In this document: positions 13,224-20,848 of the stretch, in pieces | Numbering within the stretch: position 1 is the first letter of the stretch | Layout: each line of letters begins with the position of its first letter | Source: a virus | IMG/VR virus record: IMGVR_UViG_3300020169_000147 | Location: 1-20,848 of that record | DNA: 20,848 bases | Direction: 5' to 3' (one strand) | Notes under the pieces: generated by a model | What the model was told of the DNA's origin: nothing | Database searches by the model: none | Seen by the model: the letters and a program-made list of their open reading frames with translations, nothing else | Program-made: the position numbers and the translations under genes

Positions 13224-13286
13224 AAAATGCAGGCACGAGCAAACGTTCACGTCCTAGCCTTTTCAAGATAACATAGGAGATTAACT

Positions 13287-14462
13287 ATGGCTGATACATT
13301 ATTTTTTAGCAGAGACACCAAAGTCTACGTCGCACCCTTGAATGCCTCAGGTGCAGAAGTAGCCGGTGCAATTTGGGAGATTCCAGTTTTGGATGGTTTC
13401 TCTTTTTCACAAGCAACAAACAGTTCAGAGATTACTTTGAACGAAATGGAAGCATCAGGTGGCGGAAGCCGTCGTGGTCGCAAGATGTTTAACGACTCTT
13501 ATGCTCCTGCAGAGTGGAGTTTTTCTACTTATGCACGACCCTTTAAGTCTGCAGCTTACGCAGCAGGTGGAGCAGACAACCAAGTCGCGCATCACGCTGT
13601 AGAAGAAGCACTCTGGGCTATGATGGTTGGTAACGCAGGTGCAGGATATACCGTACCTAGTGCCAGTCAAGTATCTGTATGGGCTCAAGGCCTTACACAA
13701 GATGGTACAGATTTAGAGATTGACTTTGATGACTCTAACACTTCTACTTTGGGTACTGCAAACATTTACTTTGTACTTGGTAAAACAGGTGAAACCGCAA
13801 CTACCTACAAGATTGCAAATTGCTGTATGAACGAAGCGTCTATTGATTTTGACATTGATGGCATCGCTACTATTGCATGGTCTGGAATGGGCACTATTAT
13901 TACTGAAGCATCTGCTCCAACTGCGACTCGTTATGAAGCAATCACTTCTACTACTAACTTTATTCGTAACCGTCTTACTCAACTTGTTATGACTACTGCT
14001 GATGATCACTTGTTATCAAGTGGCGAAAGTGCTGATGGCGATTCAGATGCAGAAACTTATAATATGACTCTGACCGGTGGTAATATTACTATTTCTAATA
14101 ACATGACATTCTTAACCCCCGAAACTCTCGGTGTAGTTAACCAGCCTTTGGGCCATGTAACTGGAACTCGTACTGTTGGCGGAAGCTTTACTTGCTACTT
14201 AAATTCAGCTACTGATTCTAGCATGGATCTGTTTGAGCGTATCATTGAAGATACCGACACTATTACTAATAAGTTTGATCTTAACTTTAAAGTTGGTGGC
14301 GCAAGTGCTACTCCCCGTATTGAATTCAACATGGCAGCTTGTCACTTAGAAGTACCAACTCACTCTATTGATGACGTAATCTCCTTGGAAGTGAATTTCC
14401 ATGCCTTGGGTACAGACATCAGTTCTACCAATGAACTTGGAATCAAGTACATAGGTGCGTAA
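13287..14462 (+). CDS. Major tail tube protein
   Basis: The 391-residue, acidic, beta-rich protein has no signal peptide and begins with MADTLFFSRDTKVYVAP, typical of tube proteins. It seems to hold two tube-like folds: an N-terminal one with FSFSQATNSSEITLNEMEASGG and a C-terminal one with TYNMTLTGGNITISNNMTFLTPETLGVVN, TVGGSFTCYL and a closing ISLEVNFHALG. Two folds in one chain would make a trimer ring equivalent to a hexamer, as in T5 pb6. AGGAG at 13275-13279 gives a strong start, and codon use is like that of the capsid gene, in keeping with high expression. The gene is followed by promoter P3 and a terminator. Confidence 0.85.
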   Translation: MADTLFFSRDTKVYVAPLNASGAEVAGAIWEIPVLDGFSFSQATNSSEITLNEMEASGGGSRRGRKMFNDSYAPAEWSFSTYARPFKSAAYAAGGADNQVAHHAVEEALWAMMVGNAGAGYTVPSASQVSVWAQGLTQDGTDLEIDFDDSNTSTLGTANIYFVLGKTGETATTYKIANCCMNEASIDFDIDGIATIAWSGMGTIITEASAPTATRYEAITSTTNFIRNRLTQLVMTTADDHLLSSGESADGDSDAETYNMTLTGGNITISNNMTFLTPETLGVVNQPLGHVTGTRTVGGSFTCYLNSATDSSMDLFERIIEDTDTITNKFDLNFKVGGASATPRIEFNMAACHLEVPTHSIDDVISLEVNFHALGTDISSTNELGIKYIGA

Positions 14463-14471
14463 AAAAAGTTC

Positions 14472-14507
14472 TTGACATAGGAGGTCATTTCGACTATACT
14501 ATGAAAT
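14472..14507 (+). promoter_or_regulatory. Promoter P3, sigma70-type, just before a terminator
   Basis: TTGACA (14472-14477), 17-base spacer and TATACT (14495-14500, one mismatch to consensus). Expected start near 14507, only about 13 bases before the terminator stem at 14520. RNA from this promoter would end after about 40 bases unless the terminator is passed. Confidence 0.75.
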
Positions 14508-14519
14508 AGAAAAAGTTAG

Positions 14520-14545
14520 AAGGGGCTCTTTTTCGAGCCCCTTTT
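14520..14545 (+). terminator. Strong Rho-independent terminator after the tail tube gene
   Basis: AAGGGGCTC (14520-14528) pairs perfectly with GAGCCCCTT (14535-14543) around TTTTTC, followed by a T run to 14545. It sits between the tail tube and the next tail gene and downstream of P3. Confidence 0.85.
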
Positions 14546-14560
14546 ATTATCCGGAGAAAA

Positions 14561-16072
14561 ATGGCTACTTATAATTTTTTAAAACAGGCAGAAGTTTATC
14601 TTTCAACAACTTACCCTGTTGAAAGTGGCATGACTGTATCTGAAACTTTGGCTCCGAATACTTCAAAAGCTAATAGTGGCGCTTTTTCAGGGGCAAATGA
14701 GCACCTAAAAACATTATTTGCCGGAGAAGTAGTTTTACCTTCTACGTTCTCAAATGATCATGAAGTTATTTTTGAACACGGTGGAACAGGATATGGTACT
14801 TGGATAGGTCAAACTCTTATTTCTGGTACTAGATTTTTAATGCTTAGAGTAGGAACTGGAACACTAAATACTGAAGTTAGTAATAATGAAAGAGTTTATA
14901 AGCGAATTCCTATAGAAGATATTCCGGAGTTCGATGATAAGATGCATACAGTTGCATGGGAGTACGATCCCCCAAACGGAACAGCTAAGCTCTGGATAGA
15001 TAATCGACTTGTAATTAGCGAAGTCTGTACCGACGGTTCTTATAATCAGTGGACAGGCGGTAATGAAGGAGGATGGTTAGAAGGCTTTTTAGCAGTCGCA
15101 GGACAGGGTAGTGTAGGTGCACACAGAACACCGTGGTCAGGACAAGCAGGCTCCGATTTAAGAATTTATACTAATCAAACTATTGGTAATAATAATTACC
15201 CTTTAAGATTAGATGTTACTTCAGACATAAACTTTAGTCAAACTTTTACGGATAAAACATATCCTCAAAAGACGTTACATGATCAGAGCAAGATGCATGA
15301 GGCTTCTAGTATTACAAAAGCTAATCCTGCTAATTTTGAATTTACAGTACCGGCTCTTACAGAAAATGACTTATCAGTAGTTAAAGATTTATTAGTAGAT
15401 TATAAATCAGGTACAAATACATTAAATACATTTACGTTACATATAAAATTACCAAATGATAACTATAGACTAGATAACTGCGTTGCAACAAATGGGGCAT
15501 TCTTAATTGAGAAATTACAGGACCTCAAGTTGACAATAACAGGCGAAGCCTCTAGATTATCGAAAGGAGTATCCCTACCTACTACAGGCAGGATCTCCCG
15601 TTCAGCAAATCGTACGCACCAGCGTATTGATTATCTGTCGGTATCAGTAGACTCCACTTCTCTCACGGAAGGGATCTACGAAGTTTCCGCGGAGTTACAG
15701 AATGAGATAGAGTGGACTCCCTATGAAACTGTCAACGATGCATTGAATGTGACAAATGCTGCCACCTCAATGTACCCCTCTAGTTTCACACTAAAGAAAC
15801 GAATTCTTTCAGGTTCAATTGGACAGTATGTACTTAGCAACTTTAACAGTCATACTCAACAGTGGAAGACTGGAGTTCCAATCGTAATTAAAGCAGGAAA
15901 AAGTGCAACGCAAGGTTTTCAATTCAATCTATTAAATTGTACCTTTACAAATAGAAACAAAGTTGCAGATGTTTTTACTCAAGCGTATGACTGGAAAATG
16001 AATGACAACCCCACGGATCTAGGTGATAATACAGACACTAATAGATCATTTATAACATTTAACAACATATAA
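14561..16072 (+). CDS. Tube-like minor tail protein with inserted LamG/concanavalin-like lectin domain
   Basis: The 503-residue protein starts MATYNFLKQAEVYLS, like a tail tube strand, which seems to continue only at YPLRLDVTSDINFSQTF (about 213-229). Between them, residues about 16-211 form a LamG/concanavalin-type lectin domain: EVIFEHGGTGYGTWIGQ (68-84), HTVAWEYDPPNGTAKLWIDN (129-148), VAGQG (179-183) and the closing SDLRIYTNQ (198-206). The tube part continues with ITKANPANFEFTVPAL and LTITGEASRLSKGV, and a second beta domain follows to the end (about 350-503), so it may again be two tube folds. GGAG at 14553-14556 sets the start. It lies between tail tube and chaperones, so it is probably a minor tube or tail-tip-proximal ring that displays sugar-binding domains. 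Confidence 0.75.
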   Translation: MATYNFLKQAEVYLSTTYPVESGMTVSETLAPNTSKANSGAFSGANEHLKTLFAGEVVLPSTFSNDHEVIFEHGGTGYGTWIGQTLISGTRFLMLRVGTGTLNTEVSNNERVYKRIPIEDIPEFDDKMHTVAWEYDPPNGTAKLWIDNRLVISEVCTDGSYNQWTGGNEGGWLEGFLAVAGQGSVGAHRTPWSGQAGSDLRIYTNQTIGNNNYPLRLDVTSDINFSQTFTDKTYPQKTLHDQSKMHEASSITKANPANFEFTVPALTENDLSVVKDLLVDYKSGTNTLNTFTLHIKLPNDNYRLDNCVATNGAFLIEKLQDLKLTITGEASRLSKGVSLPTTGRISRSANRTHQRIDYLSVSVDSTSLTEGIYEVSAELQNEIEWTPYETVNDALNVTNAATSMYPSSFTLKKRILSGSIGQYVLSNFNSHTQQWKTGVPIVIKAGKSATQGFQFNLLNCTFTNRNKVADVFTQAYDWKMNDNPTDLGDNTDTNRSFITFNNI

Positions 16073-16078
16073 GGAACA

Positions 16079-16534
16079 ATGATGGACTTAAAAAAATTAA
16101 TGGTTGATACCAAAGCAGTTTGGGTTGACTTTCCCGGTCTTAAAGGCTTTGAGGTAGAGGTAGCAAATCTCTCAAGAAAAGAACTTAACGGACTTCGTAA
16201 GAAGTGTACTACTACTAAGTTTGATCGTAAAACGCGTCAAGCAGTAGAAGAGCTAGATGAAGAAAAGTTTGTTACAGAGTTTACACGTTCTGTAATTAAG
16301 AATTGGAAAGGGCTTGCACTTGAGCATCTTGAAACACTACTACTCGTAGATATATCCGATCAAGACCCTAAAAAAGAGCTAGAGTACTCTGAAGAAAACG
16401 CAGAAACTTTGGTATCGTCTTCGACTGAATTTGATACTTGGCTCAATGAGGTAGTCTTTGATCTTGATAACTTTCGTACAGGATCAAAAGACCCAGTTGC
16501 TAAACCGGCTGGAAAAGTACTTCAAGAACAGTGA
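16079..16534 (+). CDS. Tail assembly chaperone (G-like)
   Basis: The 151-residue acidic protein lies between the tube proteins and the tape measure, the usual place of the lambda G-type chaperone. It has an N-terminal beta part (VWVDFPGLKGFEVEVANLSRKELNGLRKKC, with phage-chaperone-like 'WVDFPG...FEV.V..LSR.EL..L'), a central helical part (TRSVIKNWKGLALEHLETLL) and an acidic C-terminus. Such chaperones bind the tape measure and recruit tube subunits but are not in the virion. Its end overlaps an open frame that continues to the second chaperone, so a frameshift product is possible. Confidence 0.78.
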   Translation: MMDLKKLMVDTKAVWVDFPGLKGFEVEVANLSRKELNGLRKKCTTTKFDRKTRQAVEELDEEKFVTEFTRSVIKNWKGLALEHLETLLLVDISDQDPKKELEYSEENAETLVSSSTEFDTWLNEVVFDLDNFRTGSKDPVAKPAGKVLQEQ

Positions 16535-16541
16535 GTCAAAA

Positions 16542-16862
16542 ATGACGCGAGAGCGTTATTTTAAGATGTGTGAGCAACTGGGGCAAGAGCCCAATCTCGA
16601 GGAAATACCTCCAGATATAGAGGATTTTCCAGAAATAGCAGTACAGGCAATGAGTACTTTTAGTAGTTTAGGAGATAGAGTTTTCCCAGATATAGGATAT
16701 ATGGGAAAAGACTTTACAACACTGCCTTACTATTTAGAAATGTATGACATAGAGGACAATGAATTGTTCTTAGAACTACTGACTTATTTAGAGTCAAGGG
16801 CTATCAAAACTTCCCAAGATCAACTTAAACGGGAAAGGGAGAAGCTAAAGAGAAAGAAATAG
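16542..16862 (+). CDS. Second tail assembly chaperone frame (T-like)
   Basis: From the ATG at 16542 the product has 106 residues: MTRERYFKMCEQLGQEPNL, an acidic PPDIEDFPEIAVQAMSTF stretch, GDRVFPDIGYMGKDF, and a basic, helical end (LKREREKLKRKK). I recall this ORF in marine phages directly before the tape measure. The frame is open back to 16455, within the G-like gene, in the +1 (or -2) phase, so it could be reached by a frameshift; the ATG itself has only a GAG at about 16534 for a ribosome binding site. Either way it belongs to the tail chaperone pair that handles the tape measure. Its stop overlaps the tape measure GTG by one base. Confidence 0.72.
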   Translation: MTRERYFKMCEQLGQEPNLEEIPPDIEDFPEIAVQAMSTFSSLGDRVFPDIGYMGKDFTTLPYYLEMYDIEDNELFLELLTYLESRAIKTSQDQLKREREKLKRKK

Positions 16863-19800
16863 TGGCAGACACAATAACAGTCAAGTTTAAAGTCATGGAA
16901 GACGGTAGCTTAAAAGCTATTGGTAAGGATGCCGATAAAGCATCCGCTGCTCTTAACCAGGCTGGTAATACTGCCGATAATTTCAAAAAGAAGCAAAAAG
17001 GAGTAGCAGGAGCCACTTCTAACGGTACTAAAGCTTTCTCAAAAATGACTACAGGCATACAAGGAGGTCTCGTACCTGCGTATGCCGAAATCGCCGCTAG
17101 GGTATTTGCTCTTACAGCGGCTTTCGGGGTTCTTTCTCGGAATAATGCAATCGCAAAACTACAAGAAGGTATCGAGTTCACCGGTAGAGCCGCAGGACGA
17201 AATCTTACTTTTGTAGCAGACAAACTTCAAGAAATCACAGATAACGCCATTTCAGCAGAAGCCGCTATGCGAGCTACTGCTGTAGGTGTGTCGGCAGGAT
17301 TTAGTGAAAGTCAAATGGCAGGTCTTGCCGAAGTAGCAAAAGGAGCTTCTCTCGCACTAGGTAGAGATATGGCTGATGCTATGGATCGACTTATACGAGG
17401 TGCTGCAAAACTTGAACCAGAAATTCTTGATGAATTGGGTATCATGGTACGCCTTGATGAGGCTACAGAAAACTATGCTCGTACTCTAAATAAAAATGTA
17501 AACGAGCTTACTCAGTTTGAAAGACGTATGGCTTTCACAAATGCAATCATCGAACAAGGCAGACAAAAGTTTGACGGTATTTCTGCGTCAATCGAAGCCA
17601 GTCCCTTTTCTAAGTTAGCCGCCTCTTTGCAAGACGTAGCAAAAACAGGTATTGGAGCACTTAACAAAGTCCTAGGCCCAATGGCTAACTTCTTAGCAGA
17701 AAACACTTTTGCACTGGGAGCACTTGTTGCTCTTTATGCGGGTTCTGTAGCAGGTACAATCATGGGAGGTATTACCTCTATGGCAGCTGCTTCTGCAAGT
17801 GCTGCTGTACGAACAGAAGCTCAGTCTAAAGCTGCTTTAAAAGCTATTAAGCCTCACGCTCTTCTGAATAAAAGATTTAATGATTTAGCGGCTTCTGGAA
17901 AGAGGGGTGGAGTAGCTCTTAAAAACATGCACACTGCTCTTAATAATACTATTAAAGCGCACAATGTTGGTACTGCTAAATTAAAGGCTGCTGTAAAAAT
18001 GCGTAATCAGCTAACAGCGGAAATTTACAGACAAAATCTTGCTCAAGTCAAGACAAACATGACCAATGCTTTAGGAATTCTTCAAGAGCAAGGTCTTATG
18101 GCAGGTATACGTGCTCACACGGCCGCGCTAAGAGAACTTGGTCTTGCGACACGAACGACTATGGCATCTCAAAGCGGACTGTATGCTATTATGACAGCAG
18201 GTAAGGGCGTAATGCTTGCTTTGGGCTCTTCAGCAAGATTCTTGGGAGCATCTTTATTGGCTATCATGCCTTATGTCGGTATTGTTCTAGCCGCCGTTTC
18301 TATACTAGGCCCTCTGGTCGGAAAACTTTTTGGAATGGAAGACACCCGTTTAGAAAAACAAATAAAGAAAAATACGGAAAGATTCGAAGAGTTTGATAAG
18401 GTACTAGAACAATATACCCAAACTATAAACAAGTCTGCAACCCAGACTCAACTTTGGGCAAAAACTTTAAAACCAATTGCAGGACTTCTTACTGAAACTG
18501 CTCAAGCCATGCATGAGACTATTGCCGCAGCTCAAACAGAGCAACTGCTAAAACACGTTGCTGCCACGAAAAAGCTTGCTCAGGCACAAACCACCCTTGC
18601 CGCTGCCACGGGAGATGGAATGGCAGGTATCTATTATCGTGGAAAAACTCATGATACCAACGAGATGAAGGATGATGTAAAAGACGCAGAAAAACTTGTA
18701 CAAGAGACAAGCGGAAAAATGTCGGCTGCTGTTGAAGAAATGGTTACTAAAGACTTAATAAGAGGTATGTCTAAATTTTTATCGACATCGGATGCTATGG
18801 CAACTAGACTAGAGCAGTTAGGAAAAGAAGGTAAGCCCGTTGCAGATGCTTTGAACGCGGTTAAAGCGTCCCAAGCAGGAGTGAATGACGTTCTTCAGAA
18901 GATGCTCGCAGGAAAAATGACACCACAAGAAGCCGCTACTCAAATGACAGCACTAGCTACTAGTGCGACTGCGAGTGTTCAGGCTTTTGAAAATTTCAAT
19001 GACATAGTAAACAAAGCAAAAGATTTAGTAGGAGATATAACTTCTACGTGGGGATTGTACGGAAAAGAAATTGACAACGTAGCTGAAGCCGTTATTAATG
19101 TTGAAAAAATACTAAATGATGGTAAAGGTAGTGCCGCTTCAAAAGAAAAAGCCAATGCAATATTAAAAGCATATGGAATAGATGAAGGAGGCGATGCAGT
19201 AGGCAAGCTAAAAGCGTTAGAGGCTCAACTTAAAAAGATAAATGATGCCAATAAAAGATACGGTCAAGAGCAGAGAGTTTTGGACTACGATATGGCCGCA
19301 GGAGCTATATCACAGCTTGAACTAAACAAGACAGCCCTTGATTTAACAGATAGAAGGTTACAGACTGTAGAAGACGAAATTCGTTTGGCGATACCTGGTT
19401 CTCAAAAAATGAATGAACTACAGGAGAAGCGTAATCAGCTTCTAATACAAGAAGTTGATCTTATAAAGAAAAAGTATGATCTTTTATCTGGAGATGCAGA
19501 ATCTTCTGGAATGGGTAAAGCCGCAAGTGCCGCCATTGCAGGTCAAGCTAGTATTACAAATGCCAGCACTAAAGAGGAGGCAGACGGAGCAAGAGCACAG
19601 GTTGCAAAAGACACTTTATCAGGAGTAGCGAGCGATTTGGCAGCTATGGGGCCTGAAGGCGCTCTTATGTCTTCAGCCATTCAAGGCGCTTTAGATATGG
19701 AATCAGCCTTCTCAACTGCATTTGCAGTTATAAATGATGATTCTGCGGATATGTCCACAAAAGTACAGGCAGGTCTCGGAGCAATAGGTGCAACTATATC

Positions 19801-20563
19801 TGCTCTAGGGGCGATGTCCAAAGCAGCAAGCGATCAAAAAATAGCAGGTATAGATAATGAGATTGCGGCAGAAAAAGCAAGAGACGGTAAGTCTGCAGGA
19901 AGTGTAGCAAAACTAGCCGCTCTTGAGAAGAAGAAAGAACAAGCTAAACGAAAAGCTTTTGAGATGGATAAGAAAATGAAAATGGCTCAAACAGTCATTT
20001 CTACCGCTCAAGGTGTAACAGCTATGTTAGGTGCCGCTCCTCCGCCCTTTAACTTCGCACTTGCAGGAATGGTAGCAGCTATGGGTGCTCAACAACTTTC
20101 TATGATTTCTGGAATGACTTTCCAAGGAGGCGCTTCAAGCGCTCCTGCAGCTCCTTCTCAGATAGCAGTAGGCTCACGCAATGCTTCAGTAGATCTGGCT
20201 AAAGGTCAGAACGCAGGCGGAGAACTTGCGTATGCACGAGGAGAGCAAGGTATAGGTTCAGGAATGACAGACTTCAAACCTACTAGTGCATTCGCAGGAT
20301 ATAAGCACCGAGCCGGTGGTGGTTACGTTGTAGGAGAGCAGGGACCAGAGTTGTTCATGCCAGACACACCGGGACAAATTATTCCTTCAGGTCAAGGTAC
20401 CGGAGGACAAACAAACGTAAACTTCTCAATCAATGCAGTAGACTCTGCGGGTGTAGAAGACTTACTAATGAATCAACGAGGAAACATAATCGGAATGATA
20501 CGAGAGGCCGCTAACGAACATGGAGAGTTCTTCCTAGAAAGCGTACAGGATAAATCATACTAA
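16862..20563 (+). CDS. Tail length tape measure protein
   Basis: The 1233-residue protein is by far the longest and directly follows the chaperones. It starts at GTG (overlap TAGTG), then helices rich in Ala and Lys, hydrophobic segments at about 283-312 and 446-489 that may cross the host membrane during DNA injection, long coiled-coil regions (about 495-950), a second helical, Ala/Lys-rich region, and a Gly/Pro-rich C-terminal part with GGGYVVGEQGPELFMPDTPG at about 1152-1171, a motif common to tape measure C-termini. With the rule of about 0.15 nm per residue the tail would be near 180 nm before any trimming. It is not split by frameshift. It ends with TAATG shared with the next gene. Confidence 0.93.
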   Translation: MADTITVKFKVMEDGSLKAIGKDADKASAALNQAGNTADNFKKKQKGVAGATSNGTKAFSKMTTGIQGGLVPAYAEIAARVFALTAAFGVLSRNNAIAKLQEGIEFTGRAAGRNLTFVADKLQEITDNAISAEAAMRATAVGVSAGFSESQMAGLAEVAKGASLALGRDMADAMDRLIRGAAKLEPEILDELGIMVRLDEATENYARTLNKNVNELTQFERRMAFTNAIIEQGRQKFDGISASIEASPFSKLAASLQDVAKTGIGALNKVLGPMANFLAENTFALGALVALYAGSVAGTIMGGITSMAAASASAAVRTEAQSKAALKAIKPHALLNKRFNDLAASGKRGGVALKNMHTALNNTIKAHNVGTAKLKAAVKMRNQLTAEIYRQNLAQVKTNMTNALGILQEQGLMAGIRAHTAALRELGLATRTTMASQSGLYAIMTAGKGVMLALGSSARFLGASLLAIMPYVGIVLAAVSILGPLVGKLFGMEDTRLEKQIKKNTERFEEFDKVLEQYTQTINKSATQTQLWAKTLKPIAGLLTETAQAMHETIAAAQTEQLLKHVAATKKLAQAQTTLAAATGDGMAGIYYRGKTHDTNEMKDDVKDAEKLVQETSGKMSAAVEEMVTKDLIRGMSKFLSTSDAMATRLEQLGKEGKPVADALNAVKASQAGVNDVLQKMLAGKMTPQEAATQMTALATSATASVQAFENFNDIVNKAKDLVGDITSTWGLYGKEIDNVAEAVINVEKILNDGKGSAASKEKANAILKAYGIDEGGDAVGKLKALEAQLKKINDANKRYGQEQRVLDYDMAAGAISQLELNKTALDLTDRRLQTVEDEIRLAIPGSQKMNELQEKRNQLLIQEVDLIKKKYDLLSGDAESSGMGKAASAAIAGQASITNASTKEEADGARAQVAKDTLSGVASDLAAMGPEGALMSSAIQGALDMESAFSTAFAVINDDSADMSTKVQAGLGAIGATISALGAMSKAASDQKIAGIDNEIAAEKARDGKSAGSVAKLAALEKKKEQAKRKAFEMDKKMKMAQTVISTAQGVTAMLGAAPPPFNFALAGMVAAMGAQQLSMISGMTFQGGASSAPAAPSQIAVGSRNASVDLAKGQNAGGELAYARGEQGIGSGMTDFKPTSAFAGYKHRAGGGYVVGEQGPELFMPDTPGQIIPSGQGTGGQTNVNFSINAVDSAGVEDLLMNQRGNIIGMIREAANEHGEFFLESVQDKSY

Positions 20564-20848
20564 TGGCTACATTTACTGAATTTACAAATATTTTACCAGA
20601 TCCTAACAATGCTATTGGAGAGTCGGGGCAGGCTGGAGGAACAGCAGGCCCCGGATATTCTTCTGTTAAACTAGCGTCTGAGCATAAAATGATGAATACT
20701 AGAACTAACTCTGGTAGGCTTATTAGTAGAGAAGTATCGGGTCACAAGTGGAATATATCTATTTCATATAACCCTATGACTCGAGACGAATTCGAACCTA
20801 TTTATAGTTTTTTGCTTCAAAAACGTGGATCGCTTACTCCTTTCTTCG
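20563..20848 (+). CDS. Distal-tail-like minor tail protein, 3' partial
   Basis: The frame begins at the ATG of the TAATG overlap with the tape measure and is open to the window end, giving 95 residues. The visible part has a Gly-rich start, then RTNSGRLISREVSGHKWNISISYNPMTRDEFEPIYSFLLQKRG: 'strand, turn, strand, Y-x-PMTRxEFxPIYxFL' is a motif that I recall from the first baseplate or distal tail protein after the tape measure in marine phages. Its length cannot be judged. A role in joining the tube to the tail tip fits its position. Confidence 0.65.
   Translation, partial: MATFTEFTNILPDPNNAIGESGQAGGTAGPGYSSVKLASEHKMMNTRTNSGRLISREVSGHKWNISISYNPMTRDEFEPIYSFLLQKRGSLTPFF

Noticed and set aside
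13224-13286. Possible hairpin between tail terminator and tube genes
   Set aside because: Only short, interrupted stems can be drawn; the gap needs only the ribosome binding site AGGAG.
15532-15562. TTGACA-17-TAGATT within the lectin tail gene
   Set aside because: The -10 box matches only 4 of 6 and it lies in coding sequence with no gene start nearby.
16458-16541. Longer start (TTG at 16458) for the second chaperone
   Set aside because: There is no ribosome binding site and the conserved-looking part starts at MTRERYF; the extra frame matters only for a frameshift.
1-20848. CRISPR array, tRNA genes, integrase, insertion sequences, toxin-antitoxin pair
   Set aside because: No direct-repeat array, no cloverleaf-like sequence and no matching protein motif were found on either strand.

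Overview
The window is a stretch of a tailed double-stranded DNA phage genome (Caudoviricetes), with HK97-type capsid genes and a long-tail module. Every supported gene is on the + strand. Genes are tightly packed: many join by TAATG or ATGA stop/start overlaps, and the few gaps are under about 100 bases and hold promoters or terminators. No tail sheath gene is seen between tail terminator, tail tube and tape measure, so a siphovirus-like flexible tail is likely. Sec signal peptides, a lipoprotein box and the protein style (I recall similar proteins from uncultured marine phages) suggest a Gram-negative, probably marine, host. No integrase, repressor, tRNA, CRISPR, insertion sequence or replication gene is present, so lifestyle cannot be decided.

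Layout. (1) About 1-5620: accessory and packaging-onset region of 15 mostly small genes: three exported proteins in a row (a coat/pilin-like Ig-type protein, a PapD-like Ig-type protein, a secreted coiled-coil protein), a membrane coiled-coil protein, a probable small terminase behind a perfect sigma70-type promoter, two tail-anchored membrane proteins, a cluster of very lysine-rich small proteins including an out-of-frame acidic/basic gene overlap, a small lipoprotein, an EF-hand membrane protein, a DUF1353 protein and a holin-like protein. (2) 5620-8861: large terminase, a second strong promoter, HNH endonuclease, portal, and a small Pro/Ala/Lys-tailed protein. (3) 8865-10823: one long gene that fuses prohead protease, scaffold and major capsid protein, with a well-formed internal ribosome binding site and in-frame ATG between protease and scaffold, followed by a terminator. 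(4) 10880-14462: head-tail adaptor, neck/tail-completion protein, tail terminator and major tail tube. (5) 14472-20848: a third promoter sitting directly on a terminator, a second tube-like protein carrying an inserted LamG/concanavalin-like lectin domain, two overlapping tail assembly chaperone frames, the tape measure, and the start of a probable distal tail protein.

The genes from terminase to tape measure form a standard virion morphogenesis pathway: terminase and HNH cut and pump DNA through the portal into a shell built and matured by the protease-scaffold-capsid polyprotein; adaptor, neck and terminator proteins join head to tail; chaperones load tube subunits on the tape measure. The most unusual parts are the lectin insertion in a tube-like protein, the single-gene protease/scaffold/capsid with an internal start, the leaderless promoter geometry, and the 0.3-5.6 kb cluster of exported, membrane and lysine-rich proteins that has no assigned role.
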